Below, one piece after another: positions 26,663 to 35,974 of a stretch of 64,000 nt of DNA. A program made the position numbers and the translations under genes. The DNA lies in NCBI RefSeq assembly GCF_017409525.1, contig NZ_JAFQSO010000011.1:62001-126000 (forward strand), in the 5' to 3' direction. Source of the DNA: Methanobrevibacter sp. (lineage in GTDB: Archaea > Methanobacteriota > Methanobacteria > Methanobacteriales > Methanobacteriaceae). Under the pieces are notes generated by a model. The model saw only the letters and a program-made list of their open reading frames with translations, did not search any database and was not told where the DNA came from. Positions within the stretch are counted from its first letter, which is position 1. Every line of letters starts with the position of its first letter.

Positions 26663-27781
26663 ATGAGATTTTTTGAAAGTGTAGCAAAACAAATTTTTCA
26701 AGATGAAGGAATTCCAATCCTAGAAGGCCATGTTGCAAATTATCCTGAAGAAGCAATGAGCATTTCTTCAGAGATGGGTGTACCTGTTGTTATCAAAGCA
26801 CAAGTTTTAACCGGTGGAAGAGGTAAAGCCGGTGGTGTGAAATTCGCAAACAACCCTGGTGAAGCATTGAAAGTTTCTGAAGAAATTTTAGGAATGGAAA
26901 TTAAAGGCGAAAAGGTAAAACATTTGCTGGTTGAAGAAAAAGCCGAAATCTTGCACGAATTTTTCGTAACTGTTTCTGTTGACAGGGGCGCTAGAAAGCC
27001 TGTAATTCTGGCAAGTAAAGAAGGCGGGGTGGAGATTGAAAACTTGGCCAAGACAAACCCTGAAAAAATCATTAAGTACTACCCTAATCCTTTGCTTGAC
27101 TTTTTGCCTTATGAAGCACGTGAGATTGCACGTAAAATGGAGGTTCCTTCAGAGCTAATCTCCCCTATGGGAGACATGATATGGAAATTGTATAATGTAT
27201 TTAAAAAATATGATGCTGAAACCGCAGAGATAAACCCATTGGTTTTAACTCCGGATGGTTTAATTGCAGCCGATGCAAAAATGGTGGTTGAAAACGATTC
27301 ATTATACAGGCACCAGGATTTGGTTGACAGGTTGCACTATAAGAAAAAGGCTGTGGACTTCGTTCAATTGGATGGGGATATTGCCGTAATCGGTAATGGT
27401 GCAGGTTTAACACTGACTGCTATGGACATGATTAAGCTTAACGGCGGAGAGCCGGCAACATTTTTGGATATTGGTGGTGGCGCTTCCGCACAGATTATTA
27501 ATCAGGCTTTAAATATTGTATTGAACTATGATCCGGTTAAAGTGGTATTTTTAAATGTTTTAGGGGGTATTACTAAGGCAGATGATGTTGCACGTGGTGT
27601 AATCGAAGCCTTAAATCAGTCTGAACGTGAAATTAATATTGTAATCAGATTGACCGGTACTAACGAAGAGGAAGGTCAAAGGCTTTTAGAGGAAGCGGGA
27701 ATTCCATATGAGACATCTATGGAGAAAGCTGCCCGTAAGGCCGTTGAAATTTGTGAAGAACTTAAGGCTGAAGGCAAATAA
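26663..27781 (+). CDS. sucC: Succinyl-CoA synthetase, beta subunit (ADP-forming type)
   Basis: Makes the ATP-grasp half of succinate-CoA ligase, which supplies succinyl-CoA to KorABCD in the reductive direction. Motifs: VLTGGRGKAGGVKFA near residue 50, EINPLVLTPDG, the phosphate-loop region DIGGGASAQIINQAL and the ending GTNEEEGQRLLEEAG. Its length (372) is normal. It is the last gene of the kor operon, so two consecutive steps are produced together. The alpha subunit SucD is not adjacent here. Confidence 0.95.
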   Translation: MRFFESVAKQIFQDEGIPILEGHVANYPEEAMSISSEMGVPVVIKAQVLTGGRGKAGGVKFANNPGEALKVSEEILGMEIKGEKVKHLLVEEKAEILHEFFVTVSVDRGARKPVILASKEGGVEIENLAKTNPEKIIKYYPNPLLDFLPYEAREIARKMEVPSELISPMGDMIWKLYNVFKKYDAETAEINPLVLTPDGLIAADAKMVVENDSLYRHQDLVDRLHYKKKAVDFVQLDGDIAVIGNGAGLTLTAMDMIKLNGGEPATFLDIGGGASAQIINQALNIVLNYDPVKVVFLNVLGGITKADDVARGVIEALNQSEREINIVIRLTGTNEEEGQRLLEEAGIPYETSMEKAARKAVEICEELKAEGK

Positions 27782-27782
27782 A

Positions 27783-28445
27783 ATGAAATTCTTTGCTATC
27801 AATGGGTCTCCTAGGAAAAACTGCAATACTGCCCAGCTTTTGGATAAATCTCTTGAGGGAGTCAAATCCGTTTTCCCGGACGCTTCAACTGAGAGAATAG
27901 ATTTGTACGATTTCCCTTTTAATGGGTGTAAGAGCTGTTTTGCATGTAAAATAAGAGATGGGAAACATTATGGCAAATGCGTTCAAAATGATGATTTTAA
28001 ACCTATTCTAGAGGAAGTAGTTCAAGCCGATGGTATTATTTTAGGTTCTCCAATCTACTTCAGTGATGTCACAGGAAATATGAGATGCTTTTTGGAAAGG
28101 TTCATGTTTCCATTCTTGGCATACAGCAAGACTGAAACCGTGGAACACAAGAAGATGCCTCTGGCTTATATCTACACCATGAATGCTTCTGAAGACATTT
28201 CCTATCAGATAGGATACCACGACCTTCATGACCACTTCGAAATGGGCTTGAGCATGGTTTTCACAAAACCGGAACATCTCTATGTCTATGACACCTATCA
28301 ATTTAAGAATTATTCAAAATATGTTTCTGACGCTTTTGACGAAAGTGAAAAGAAACGTGTCCGCCAAACACAATTCCCGAAAGATTTAAAAAACGCATTT
28401 GAACTTGGAAAAAGGGTAGCTATTCGAGCAGAACAACACGACTGA
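27783..28445 (+). CDS. Iron-sulfur flavoprotein / NADPH-dependent FMN reductase family protein
   Basis: A 220-residue flavodoxin-like protein that starts with AINGSPRKNCNTAQLL, the FMN phosphate-binding loop, followed by GCKSCFACKIRDG with cysteines C49, C52, C55 and C66. This spacing resembles the 4Fe-4S site of archaeal iron-sulfur flavoproteins. The conserved GSPIYFSDVTGNMRCFLERF also belongs to this family. ATG 27783 directly follows the sucC stop, so an upstream in-frame extension into sucC is not coding. The last 26 bases overlap the convergent taw1 gene. It probably shuttles electrons from ferredoxin; the acceptor is unknown. Confidence 0.85.
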   Translation: MKFFAINGSPRKNCNTAQLLDKSLEGVKSVFPDASTERIDLYDFPFNGCKSCFACKIRDGKHYGKCVQNDDFKPILEEVVQADGIILGSPIYFSDVTGNMRCFLERFMFPFLAYSKTETVEHKKMPLAYIYTMNASEDISYQIGYHDLHDHFEMGLSMVFTKPEHLYVYDTYQFKNYSKYVSDAFDESEKKRVRQTQFPKDLKNAFELGKRVAIRAEQHD

Positions 28446-29337
28446 TTTCAGATTCGTTGACTATATCTTTACCGCATTCATCACCTATTTTTTTTGCAAA
28501 TTCTTTGACCTCATCAAACAGTGGCATATTGTCCAGGCTTAGTCGTTTACGTGATGAGCCAACACACATGTACGCTTTGACTTCCACAAAATCGGGGTCT
28601 GCTTTTTTTATTAGCTTTGCATACTCTTCAGGGTTTTCCATATTTCTGCCACGAACGCATGTGTTTCTTATACATGTACGTGAGTTAAAGCTAGCCAATG
28701 TTTCAAGTGATTCATTTAAATTGCTCCAAGCATCATTTATTCTGGGTCTGCACACATCATTAAATATTTTCTCGTTAGGTGCATCCAAGGAAAGGTATAG
28801 TTGATATGGATCATTTTCAAGGTTTCTTAGTCGCTCGACGCACTGGCCGTTACTTACGACAAAGGTTGTAAAGTCACGTCGGTTGAACTCTCCAATCAGC
28901 TCGTCAATTTTTGGGTAAAGAGTGGGCTCGCCGGCTAGGGAGATGGCTGCATTGGTTGGTTTTTTCAGCTCTTCCAGCTTCTTTCTATTTGCCTTGTCAT
29001 TTCCATAATAGCCGCATAGCAAATTATTCTGGGCTTTGATGGCTTCGTCTATTATTGTTTTTGGGTCGTCATATTCGTCATCTTCCCAGCGGGTTTGGGT
29101 ATAGGTCAAATCTCTCCAGCAGAATTCACATTCCTGCTGGCAATTTGGGACTGCAGGAGACATTTGAAGGCATCTGTGTGATTGGATGCCGTAGAATTTT
29201 TCCTTATAGCAAACTCCCTTATCTACAATACTTTGGCGGGTCCAATGGCAGGTTTTTACAGCCGCATGCCCATGAGTCCCGACGAAACGGTATCCGCTTT
29301 TTTCTAATTTTTCTATCTGGCTTTCATTGAATGACAT
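28420..29337 (-). CDS. taw1: 4-demethylwyosine synthase (radical SAM, TYW1/Taw1)
   Basis: Forms the tricyclic wyosine core at G37 of tRNA-Phe from N1-methylguanosine and pyruvate. The radical SAM site is CX3CX2C at C66, C70 and C73, and three earlier cysteines, C30, C43 and C56, match the second 4Fe-4S cluster of archaeal TYW1. The fragment SLAGEPTLYPKIDELI and the end region VEVKAYMCVGSSRKRL are also typical. Length is 305 residues. It overlaps the convergent flavoprotein gene by 26 bases, which is more than the usual shared stop codons in this window. Confidence 0.95.
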   Translation of the reverse strand: MSFNESQIEKLEKSGYRFVGTHGHAAVKTCHWTRQSIVDKGVCYKEKFYGIQSHRCLQMSPAVPNCQQECEFCWRDLTYTQTRWEDDEYDDPKTIIDEAIKAQNNLLCGYYGNDKANRKKLEELKKPTNAAISLAGEPTLYPKIDELIGEFNRRDFTTFVVSNGQCVERLRNLENDPYQLYLSLDAPNEKIFNDVCRPRINDAWSNLNESLETLASFNSRTCIRNTCVRGRNMENPEEYAKLIKKADPDFVEVKAYMCVGSSRKRLSLDNMPLFDEVKEFAKKIGDECGKDIVNESEISRVVLLE

Positions 29338-29468
29338 AAAATCATTTTAATTTTTAAATTTGCTAGTATATACATTTTTATATGCTCAAATTAATTTATC
29401 AAATATTGAACAAAAATGTATTATAATTATTTAATCTATTTATATGTTTATTTTTTATAATTTAAATT

Positions 29469-30335
29469 ATGAGATTATGGAATAAACAACAGGAAAAGTT
29501 ATTTTTTATCAACTCAAAAGAAATCAAATCCGTCAGGCAGTTGTTTTACAGGGCTGATGACGGGAGATATTTGGCCTATTGGCCCAAAAGGTATCGCGGT
29601 AGAAAATCCACTCTTCAGGCCAGAAATTCTTTGATTGGAAATTACACTGAAAACTGGGTCAGTGAATTGTTCAATTCCCTGATTGGCGATGACCTTTTTG
29701 TCGTTCAGCAGGCAAGAATTCCATCAGTTGGAATCACATCCAATTCTCCCGCAGATATTGTAATCGCAACGGAGGATAAAAAAATTTTAAAGGCATCGCA
29801 GGTAAAACTAATATGTGAGGTTAAGATGTCTTTGGTGTGGAATTGGGAGTATGATCCCACTTCAGGCACTGTCCGTGAAGTCGGAGATTACAGGACCCAT
29901 CAGGGAAAACCGTCTTTCACACGTTCAGATTCAATCTTAAAAGCTATTGGTAAATGCATTGATGTTAGGGTATCAAACTTTGAATCGACCAAAATTCCCA
30001 TTGTGGTTTTGGGAAACACTCCTCTATCCAATGGTTTTTCTAAAAAAGCGGACTATCTTAAACATTCTGGGTTGATTCAAGGATTTTGGTCTCTAAATCC
30101 GTTTCCACTAAATCATGGAAATACTCGCAAGACCACTCCCAAGGGAGGTTTTGTCAGATTTGACAATACTGATGAGTTGAAACGGCATTTAAACCAATTG
30201 TTTATCCAGGATTTGAATTTCTTTTCAGGCATGGAAAGCCCAAAGAATTTAGGCAAGTTGATTGAAATAGCTAATTGCGAAAATACCTGTGAAAATAAGG
30301 GATTGAAATTTTTAAACCTTCTAAAGGGGTCTTAA
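29469..30335 (+). CDS. Probable type II restriction endonuclease (PD-(D/E)XK type)
   Basis: I do not recognise the exact family, but the 288-residue protein has the core of a PD-(D/E)XK nuclease: PAD at 94-96, with D96, and EVK at 117-119 in LICEVKMS, and an upstream helix containing E61. A DNA methyltransferase gene starts one base after its stop in the same direction, which is the usual arrangement of a restriction-modification pair. The region upstream has an archaeal promoter (ATTTATATGTTTATT). The strand separation of 131 bases from taw1 and the lower similarity to housekeeping genes suggest an acquired module. Recognition sequence unknown. Confidence 0.7.
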   Translation: MRLWNKQQEKLFFINSKEIKSVRQLFYRADDGRYLAYWPKRYRGRKSTLQARNSLIGNYTENWVSELFNSLIGDDLFVVQQARIPSVGITSNSPADIVIATEDKKILKASQVKLICEVKMSLVWNWEYDPTSGTVREVGDYRTHQGKPSFTRSDSILKAIGKCIDVRVSNFESTKIPIVVLGNTPLSNGFSKKADYLKHSGLIQGFWSLNPFPLNHGNTRKTTPKGGFVRFDNTDELKRHLNQLFIQDLNFFSGMESPKNLGKLIEIANCENTCENKGLKFLNLLKGS

Positions 30336-30336
30336 A

Positions 30337-31215
30337 GTGACAAGAAAAACTCAAACTTCTTCATTCGGTTCAGTTTTAAGGGAATCCCATAGCTCAAAAA
30401 AGTTTTACAACTCAAAATTATTTGAGGATTTCAAGATTCCTAAAAAAATTGAATATAAGGAGTCAAAAATACCTGATTGTGATTTGAATAAGTTATATTG
30501 CAAATCCAGTGAAAACATGGATGAGATTCCGGACAGCAGTATTCATTTGATGATTACTTCTCCACCTTATAATGTTGGAAAGGAATATGATGAGGATTTG
30601 GCGCTGGATGAGTATCTTGATTTGCTGACTGCCGTTTTCCGCGAGTCCTACAATAAGTTAGTAACCGGCGGCAGGGCTTGCATCAACATAGCAAATATTG
30701 GCAGAAAGCCATATGTTCCTCTCCATGCAATGGTGATTGAAATAATGCTTGGTTTAGGATTTCTAATGCGGGGCGAGATTATTTGGGATAAATCCGCCAG
30801 TGCTGGAGGGTCATGTGCATGGGGAAGCTGGATGTCCGCTTCCAATCCTGTGCTTAGGGATTATCATGAATACATTCTGGTCTTTTCAAAGGAATCATAT
30901 TCCAAAAATAAAACGCAGGATAAAAGGGATACAATAACTCGTGATGACTTCATTCATTGGACTCAAAGCATCTGGACATTTCCGGCTGTGAATGCAAAGC
31001 GAATCGGCCATCCCGCCCCATTTCCTGTTGAGCTTCCTCATAGGTTGATTAACCTTTACAGTTATGAGGGCGATGTTGTGCTTGATCCGTTTTGCGGAAG
31101 CGGAACAACTTGCATCGCTTCGCTTCAAAATAACAGAAAATATATTGGTTATGACATTGATGAGGATTATATCAAATTGGCTCAAAATAGGATAATTAAT
31201 CATAAATTTATTTAA
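30337..31215 (+). CDS. Site-specific DNA methyltransferase (N4-cytosine/N6-adenine, beta class)
   Basis: Motif IV, TSPPYN (residues 74-79), comes before motif I, LDPFCGSGTT (249-258), with the target-recognition region between them: this order defines beta-class amino-methyltransferases. TSPPY more often goes with N4-methylcytosine but does not exclude N6-methyladenine. Start is GTG just after the nuclease stop. The protein contains a segment HPAPFPVELPHRLINL shared by many members of the family. Protects host DNA from the neighbouring endonuclease. Confidence 0.9.
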   Translation: MTRKTQTSSFGSVLRESHSSKKFYNSKLFEDFKIPKKIEYKESKIPDCDLNKLYCKSSENMDEIPDSSIHLMITSPPYNVGKEYDEDLALDEYLDLLTAVFRESYNKLVTGGRACINIANIGRKPYVPLHAMVIEIMLGLGFLMRGEIIWDKSASAGGSCAWGSWMSASNPVLRDYHEYILVFSKESYSKNKTQDKRDTITRDDFIHWTQSIWTFPAVNAKRIGHPAPFPVELPHRLINLYSYEGDVVLDPFCGSGTTCIASLQNNRKYIGYDIDEDYIKLAQNRIINHKFI

Positions 31216-31261
31216 TAATGTTTTCTAAATATTATAATAATAAAGTAATTGTGGGATTATT

Positions 31262-31930
31262 ATGGATACACCAATAGTGATATTGAATTATAAGACATAT
31301 TTGGAATCAAGTGGTATGAAAGCTTTAGAACTTGCACATGACTTGGAAAGTGCTGCTAATGAATCTGGAATCACTATGGTTGCAGCTCCTCAAGCGGCAG
31401 ACATTTATAGAATAAGCGAAGAAGCTTCCCTTCCGATATATGCCCAGCATATTGATCCAATCTCTCCCGGAGGACACACTGGTTCTAGTTTAATCAATAC
31501 CTTAATTGAAGCGGGTGTAAGCGGTTCACTAATCAACCATTCAGAAAATAGGATGAAATTGGCCGATATCGATGAGGTTGTAAAATTGTGCAGGGGCAAC
31601 GACATAGAATCATGTGTATGCACTAACAATATTGATACTTCAAAAGCTGTTGCGGCGCTGGCTCCTGATGCTGTAGCGGTCGAACCTCCTGAATTGATAG
31701 GTACAGGAATTCCAGTATCTCAAGCACAACCTGAAGTTGTTGAAGATACTGTTAAGGAAGTAAAAGCTATCAATAAGGATATTAAAGTATTGTGTGGTGC
31801 TGGAATCACTACTGGTGATGATATGAAAGCCGCAATGGATTTGGGTGCTGATGGAGTGTTGCTCGCATCAGGAATCATCAAGGCTGAAAGTCCAAAAGAC
31901 GCTTTACTGGATTTAGTAAGTAAATTATAA
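31262..31930 (+). CDS. tpiA: Triosephosphate isomerase, archaeal type
   Basis: Interconverts dihydroxyacetone phosphate and glyceraldehyde 3-phosphate in gluconeogenesis. The short archaeal form (222 residues) lacks helices of the bacterial enzyme. The N-terminal VILNYKTYLES contains the substrate lysine, NHSENR holds the electrophilic histidine, and AVEPPELIGTG carries the catalytic glutamate and flexible loop. It is 15 bases from pgk, so the two are an operon. Confidence 0.96.
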   Translation: MDTPIVILNYKTYLESSGMKALELAHDLESAANESGITMVAAPQAADIYRISEEASLPIYAQHIDPISPGGHTGSSLINTLIEAGVSGSLINHSENRMKLADIDEVVKLCRGNDIESCVCTNNIDTSKAVAALAPDAVAVEPPELIGTGIPVSQAQPEVVEDTVKEVKAINKDIKVLCGAGITTGDDMKAAMDLGADGVLLASGIIKAESPKDALLDLVSKL

Positions 31931-31945
31931 TGTTCGAGTGAGAAA

Positions 31946-33160
31946 ATGGTAGAATTTAACACGATTGACGATTTTGATTTGGAAGATAAAACTGTGCTTG
32001 TAAGGGTTGATATAAATGCTCCAGTTGATCCGGGTTCCGGAATCATTTTGGATGATACCAGATTGAAGTTGCATGCAAGGACTATTAAGGAATTGTCTCA
32101 AAAGGGGGCCAAGGTAGTAATTCTTGCACATCAAAGCCGTCCTGGAAAGAAAGATTTCACAACTTTATCTCAGCATGCTGATGCGCTCTCAGACATTTTA
32201 AATTTAAGGGTGAACTATATAGATTCACTATTCTCAGCTTCTGTTAAGGAAGCTATCCATAATCTCAAACCTCATGAAATTTTATTACTTGAAAATGCGC
32301 GCTTTTTCTCTGAAGAGACCCTTTCAAGAAGTCCTGAAGAGCAATCAAAAACATTGCTTGTAAGGCATTTGTCTCCTTTGATTGATTATTTTGTAAATGA
32401 TGCATTTGCGGCAGCTCACAGGTCTCAAGCGTCATTGGTTGGTTTTACAGTAGACACTCCTTCCGCTGCAGGCCGTGTGATGGAAGAGGAATTAACTGTC
32501 ATTCAGGATGCGCTCGATAATGTTGAGCATCCATGCGTGTTTTTACTCGGCGGAATGAAACCGGACGATTCAATTGATGTCATGGAGAATGTGTTAAGCA
32601 ATGGCACTGCAGATTCCATCTTAACTACTGGTATTGTAGGAAATATTGTATTATGGGCTGCAGGAGTTGATATTGGCCAAGTCAATAGGGATTTCATAGC
32701 AAGCAGAGGATATGAAGGCATGGTTGAAAAAGCTAAGGACCTGATTGAAAGATTTGGAGATAAAGTTAAGTATCCTATTGATGTTGCCTGTGAAATCGAT
32801 GGCAAAAGAGTTGACATTGACAATAGCGAAATCCCAAATGAAGCCATTTTTGACATAGGCATTAAGACCATTGCATTTTATGCAAAAGAAATCAGGGATG
32901 CCAAATACATATTCGCAAATGGTCCTGCGGGTGTATTTGAAGACCCTAAATTTGCAATGGGTACAGAGGATTTAATAAATGCCATGGCCAGCTCCAATGG
33001 ATTCTCACTTATAGGTGGGGGACATATTGCAGCGGCCACTGCCGGACTTGGTTTGGAAGACCAGATGAGTCATTTAAGCAGTGGTGGAGGCGCTTGCATT
33101 AGCATGCTTGCCGGCAAAAAGTTGGCTGCTGTGGAAGCGCTTAAAAACAGTAAAAAATAA
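31946..33160 (+). CDS. pgk: Phosphoglycerate kinase
   Basis: Transfers phosphate between ATP and 3-phosphoglycerate, working mainly in the gluconeogenic direction in a methanogen. Motifs are VLVRVDINAPVD near the N-terminus, ILAHQSRPGKKD, the hinge NDAFAAAHRSQASLVGF and the C-terminal SLIGGGHIAAATAGLG. 404 residues is normal for the family. Its ATG follows tpiA closely. A strong T-run follows the stop and may end both this message and the converging thi operon. Confidence 0.96.
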   Translation: MVEFNTIDDFDLEDKTVLVRVDINAPVDPGSGIILDDTRLKLHARTIKELSQKGAKVVILAHQSRPGKKDFTTLSQHADALSDILNLRVNYIDSLFSASVKEAIHNLKPHEILLLENARFFSEETLSRSPEEQSKTLLVRHLSPLIDYFVNDAFAAAHRSQASLVGFTVDTPSAAGRVMEEELTVIQDALDNVEHPCVFLLGGMKPDDSIDVMENVLSNGTADSILTTGIVGNIVLWAAGVDIGQVNRDFIASRGYEGMVEKAKDLIERFGDKVKYPIDVACEIDGKRVDIDNSEIPNEAIFDIGIKTIAFYAKEIRDAKYIFANGPAGVFEDPKFAMGTEDLINAMASSNGFSLIGGGHIAAATAGLGLEDQMSHLSSGGGACISMLAGKKLAAVEALKNSKK

Positions 33161-33198
33161 TTTTTTTTTTACTTTCTCTTTTTTTTAAAAAAATAAGA

Positions 33199-33819
33199 TT
33201 AGCCATTAAATATTTTTAATAGCTCTTCGGATGATTTTTTAGGATTTTCAGAACTCATTATTGCACTTACAACAGACAATCCTCCGATTCCGATATCCAT
33301 TAGTTGTGATGCATTCTCAAGGGTAATTCCTCCAATGGCTACAACTGGAATGTCAACGGATTCAACAATTTCTTTTAGCTCTTGTTTGCTGACTGATTCG
33401 GCATCCGATTTTGTTTGGGTTGGAAATACTGCTCCTGATCCAATATAATCTGCACCATCCTTTTGAGCTTTTTTTGCTTCTTTTACTGTAGCTGCAGAAA
33501 CGCCTAAAATTTTATCTTCTCCAATAAGCTTTCTTGTAACGTCACATGGCATATCGGATTGCCCGACATGAACTCCATCAGCATCAATGGCCAGTGCAAT
33601 ATCCACCCTATCATTGATAATCAATGGAATTCCGTATTTTGCAGTAATTTCTTTAACTCTCAATGATAAGTTATAAAAGTCAAGGGTATCTGCAGTCTTT
33701 TCTCTAATTTGAACAACAGTCACTCCTCCTTTTATGGCTTCTTCAATTGTTTTCAGGAATTTTTCCACATCGTCGCTTCTGTCAGTCACAAGATATAGGG
33801 ACAAGTCTAGATTTTTCAT
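33199..33819 (-). CDS. thiE: Thiamine-phosphate synthase
   Basis: Joins hydroxymethylpyrimidine diphosphate and hydroxyethylthiazole phosphate. The barrel shows VTVVQIREK, INDRVDIALAIDADGVHVGQ, GSGAVFPTQTK and AIGGITLENA, all family motifs. 206 residues fits. Its ATG overlaps the thiM stop (ATGA), so the two salvage genes are translationally coupled, with thiM first. Confidence 0.95.
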   Translation of the reverse strand: MKNLDLSLYLVTDRSDDVEKFLKTIEEAIKGGVTVVQIREKTADTLDFYNLSLRVKEITAKYGIPLIINDRVDIALAIDADGVHVGQSDMPCDVTRKLIGEDKILGVSAATVKEAKKAQKDGADYIGSGAVFPTQTKSDAESVSKQELKEIVESVDIPVVAIGGITLENASQLMDIGIGGLSVVSAIMSSENPKKSSEELLKIFNG

Positions 33820-34673
33820 AGTATCATAATATTTGATTCGTTTACTAAGCTTTCAGCATTAGTCTTGTAAAGGTAATCGATTAAGTATGCTCTGAATGAG
33901 CCGGTTCCTTCATCTTTTTCATCAACTTTTGCTCTTGCTTTTTCTCCAGCAAGATTCATTGCCAAAATTGCAACAAGGCTGCCTTCCAATGGTGTTGAAC
34001 CTCCAATGCAGGTTCCGACAATTGAAGATAACATGCAACCGCTTCCTGTGATTAATGGCATCATGTCGTCTCCGTTGTCTATTGCTATTGTGGTTTTACT
34101 GTCGCTTAAAATGTCAATGGGGCCGCTGGCTAGTATGGTTGCATTTAATTTCAATGAGAGTTCTTTAATGATTTCTCCATTTGCAGCTAGATTTTCTTCG
34201 GTTATTATGTCGTCAAGGTTAACGTCCACTCCTTTTGCGGTGTTATTCTCATCAATTATTCCAACTAATTTGGCTATTGCTTTGATTTCACTAATGTTTC
34301 CGCGAATTGCGGCCATATCATAGTTTTCAATTAAATCTAGGGTTGTTCTGTTTCTAAGTTCGGTTACTCCGACGCCTACTGGGTCCAATACAATTGGAGT
34401 GTTTGTTCTATTCGCAGTTTCAGCACTTATCTTCATGGCATTTACCTGTTCTGCACTTAATTTTCCAATGTTTATCACTAATGCATCTGCTATGGTCACC
34501 ACTTCTTCCAGTTCATCTGCATCTTCTGCCATGAATGGGGATCCGCCAATTGCCAGAACTGCATTTGCACAGTCATTGATTGTTACGGAATTTGTTATGC
34601 AATGGGTTAATGGGTTTTTCTCTTTAATGCTTTTTAAAGTTTCGTCAATCTTATCTAGAATAGTGTCTGTCAT
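33816..34673 (-). CDS. thiM: Hydroxyethylthiazole kinase
   Basis: Phosphorylates the thiazole alcohol, a salvage step before ThiE. Family motifs are TNSVTINDCANAVLAIGGSP at the N-terminus, PIVLDPVGVG in the middle, and ITGSGCMLSS with the conserved cysteine near the phosphate-binding loop. Length is 285 residues. The pair thiM-thiE lacks a visible riboswitch; only AT-rich promoter sequence precedes it (AATTATATTATTTAA). Confidence 0.95.
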   Translation of the reverse strand: MTDTILDKIDETLKSIKEKNPLTHCITNSVTINDCANAVLAIGGSPFMAEDADELEEVVTIADALVINIGKLSAEQVNAMKISAETANRTNTPIVLDPVGVGVTELRNRTTLDLIENYDMAAIRGNISEIKAIAKLVGIIDENNTAKGVDVNLDDIITEENLAANGEIIKELSLKLNATILASGPIDILSDSKTTIAIDNGDDMMPLITGSGCMLSSIVGTCIGGSTPLEGSLVAILAMNLAGEKARAKVDEKDEGTGSFRAYLIDYLYKTNAESLVNESNIMIL

Positions 34674-34799
34674 GATTATTAATTATATTATTTAATATTT
34701 ATATTTTAATATGATATTTTCTAAAAAAAGGTTGTTTATAGTAAAGTATTTAAATGACAATTGATATAAGTTATATTGTTATATAACATTAACAATATT

Positions 34800-34873
<74 letters not shown>

Positions 34874-34988
34874 TTAATTTATATTGTTAATTTAAGTTTT
34901 TTTCAATGTTTTTATACTCTATAGTAACATTTATATAGTTGTTAATAGATATTACTATTAGTATGTTATCTACATACATATTGTATGT

Positions 34989-35063
<75 letters not shown>

Positions 35064-35069
35064 TTTCAA

Positions 35070-35143
<74 letters not shown>

Positions 35144-35274
35144 TTTCAATTTATTTATAATTTTTCATATGTGATTTTTTGTGAAATATCTGTTTTTTCC
35201 GAAAACTTTATATATGATTAAGATTATAGTAATTGATAGTGTATTTTTACACATGTGCTATTTAAGTGTTGGTT

Positions 35275-35346
35275 GCCCTGGTGGTGTAGGGGCTATCATG
35301 TGGGCCTGTCGAGCCCGCGACTCGGGTTCAAATCCCGGCCAGGGCG
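35275..35346 (+). tRNA. tRNA-Asp (GTC)
   Basis: Acceptor GCCCTGG/CCAGGGC, anticodon loop CTGTCGA giving GTC, T-loop GGTTCAAATCC, discriminator G as expected for Asp. Upstream has its own TATA-like TTTATATAT near 35208. Confidence 0.95.
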
Positions 35347-35377
35347 CTTCAAGTTCTTAAGTAGTAATATATCGTTT

Positions 35378-35451
<74 letters not shown>

Positions 35452-35494
35452 TTTCTAATTTTATATTTTAACTTTTCTATCTGGAGGAAAAAAT

Positions 35495-35728
35495 TTGAAA
35501 ATAGATATTCAAGACCATATGCTCGTACCAAAGCATGAAATCATGACTGAAGAAGAAATTTCTGAAGAATTTAGTGATGTTGACTATGATTTTAAAGACC
35601 TTCCAAAAATAAGGGCTAACGATCCTGTTGTGGAAGCGATAGGTGCTGAGCCGGGTAATGTTTTAAGAATCACTCGTGAAAGCCAAACAGCGGGAGAATT
35701 CATTACTTACAGAATTGTAGAAGGGTAA
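35495..35728 (+). CDS. rpoH: DNA-directed RNA polymerase subunit H (Rpo5)
   Basis: The 77-residue archaeal Rpb5 C-terminal domain, with DHMLVPKHEIMTEEE and the end GNVLRITRESQTAGEFITYR, both highly conserved. It lies in the lower jaw of RNA polymerase near downstream DNA. Start is TTG with GGAGG seven bases upstream. First gene of the polymerase-translation block, though 246 bases separate it from rpoB2. Confidence 0.96.
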   Translation: MKIDIQDHMLVPKHEIMTEEEISEEFSDVDYDFKDLPKIRANDPVVEAIGAEPGNVLRITRESQTAGEFITYRIVEG

Positions 35729-35859
35729 ATTTTAGTCTTTAATATAATTTTAGAAAGTAAATTTAATATAGTATAATTTCTGTATTTTTTTGTTTTTTAG
35801 AAATTCATATAATAAATTTGAACTTAGTTTGAGAGGAATTATCTTAAAAGGAGATAGTT

Positions 35860-35889
35860 ATGAGTAAATTAAGAATAATGATTAAATGA
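35860..35889 (+). other. Nine-codon reading frame with strong ribosome binding site in the rpoB2 leader
   Basis: AAAAGGAGATAGTT precedes an ATG that opens a 9-codon frame (MSKLRIMIK, stop TGA) in the 246-base interval between rpoH and rpoB2. It may be a leader peptide or a chance start. The remaining interval is AT-rich with an inverted repeat AATTTCT/AGAAATT (about 35776-35806) around a T-run, which may end the rpoH message. Confidence 0.3.
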
Positions 35890-35974
35890 ATTAGTTATTA
35901 GGTTTATCCTAATGTATGTGTTGTTTTTATTTATATTATTATTTTTATTGCGTACGTAATGCTGGAGGATGTCC

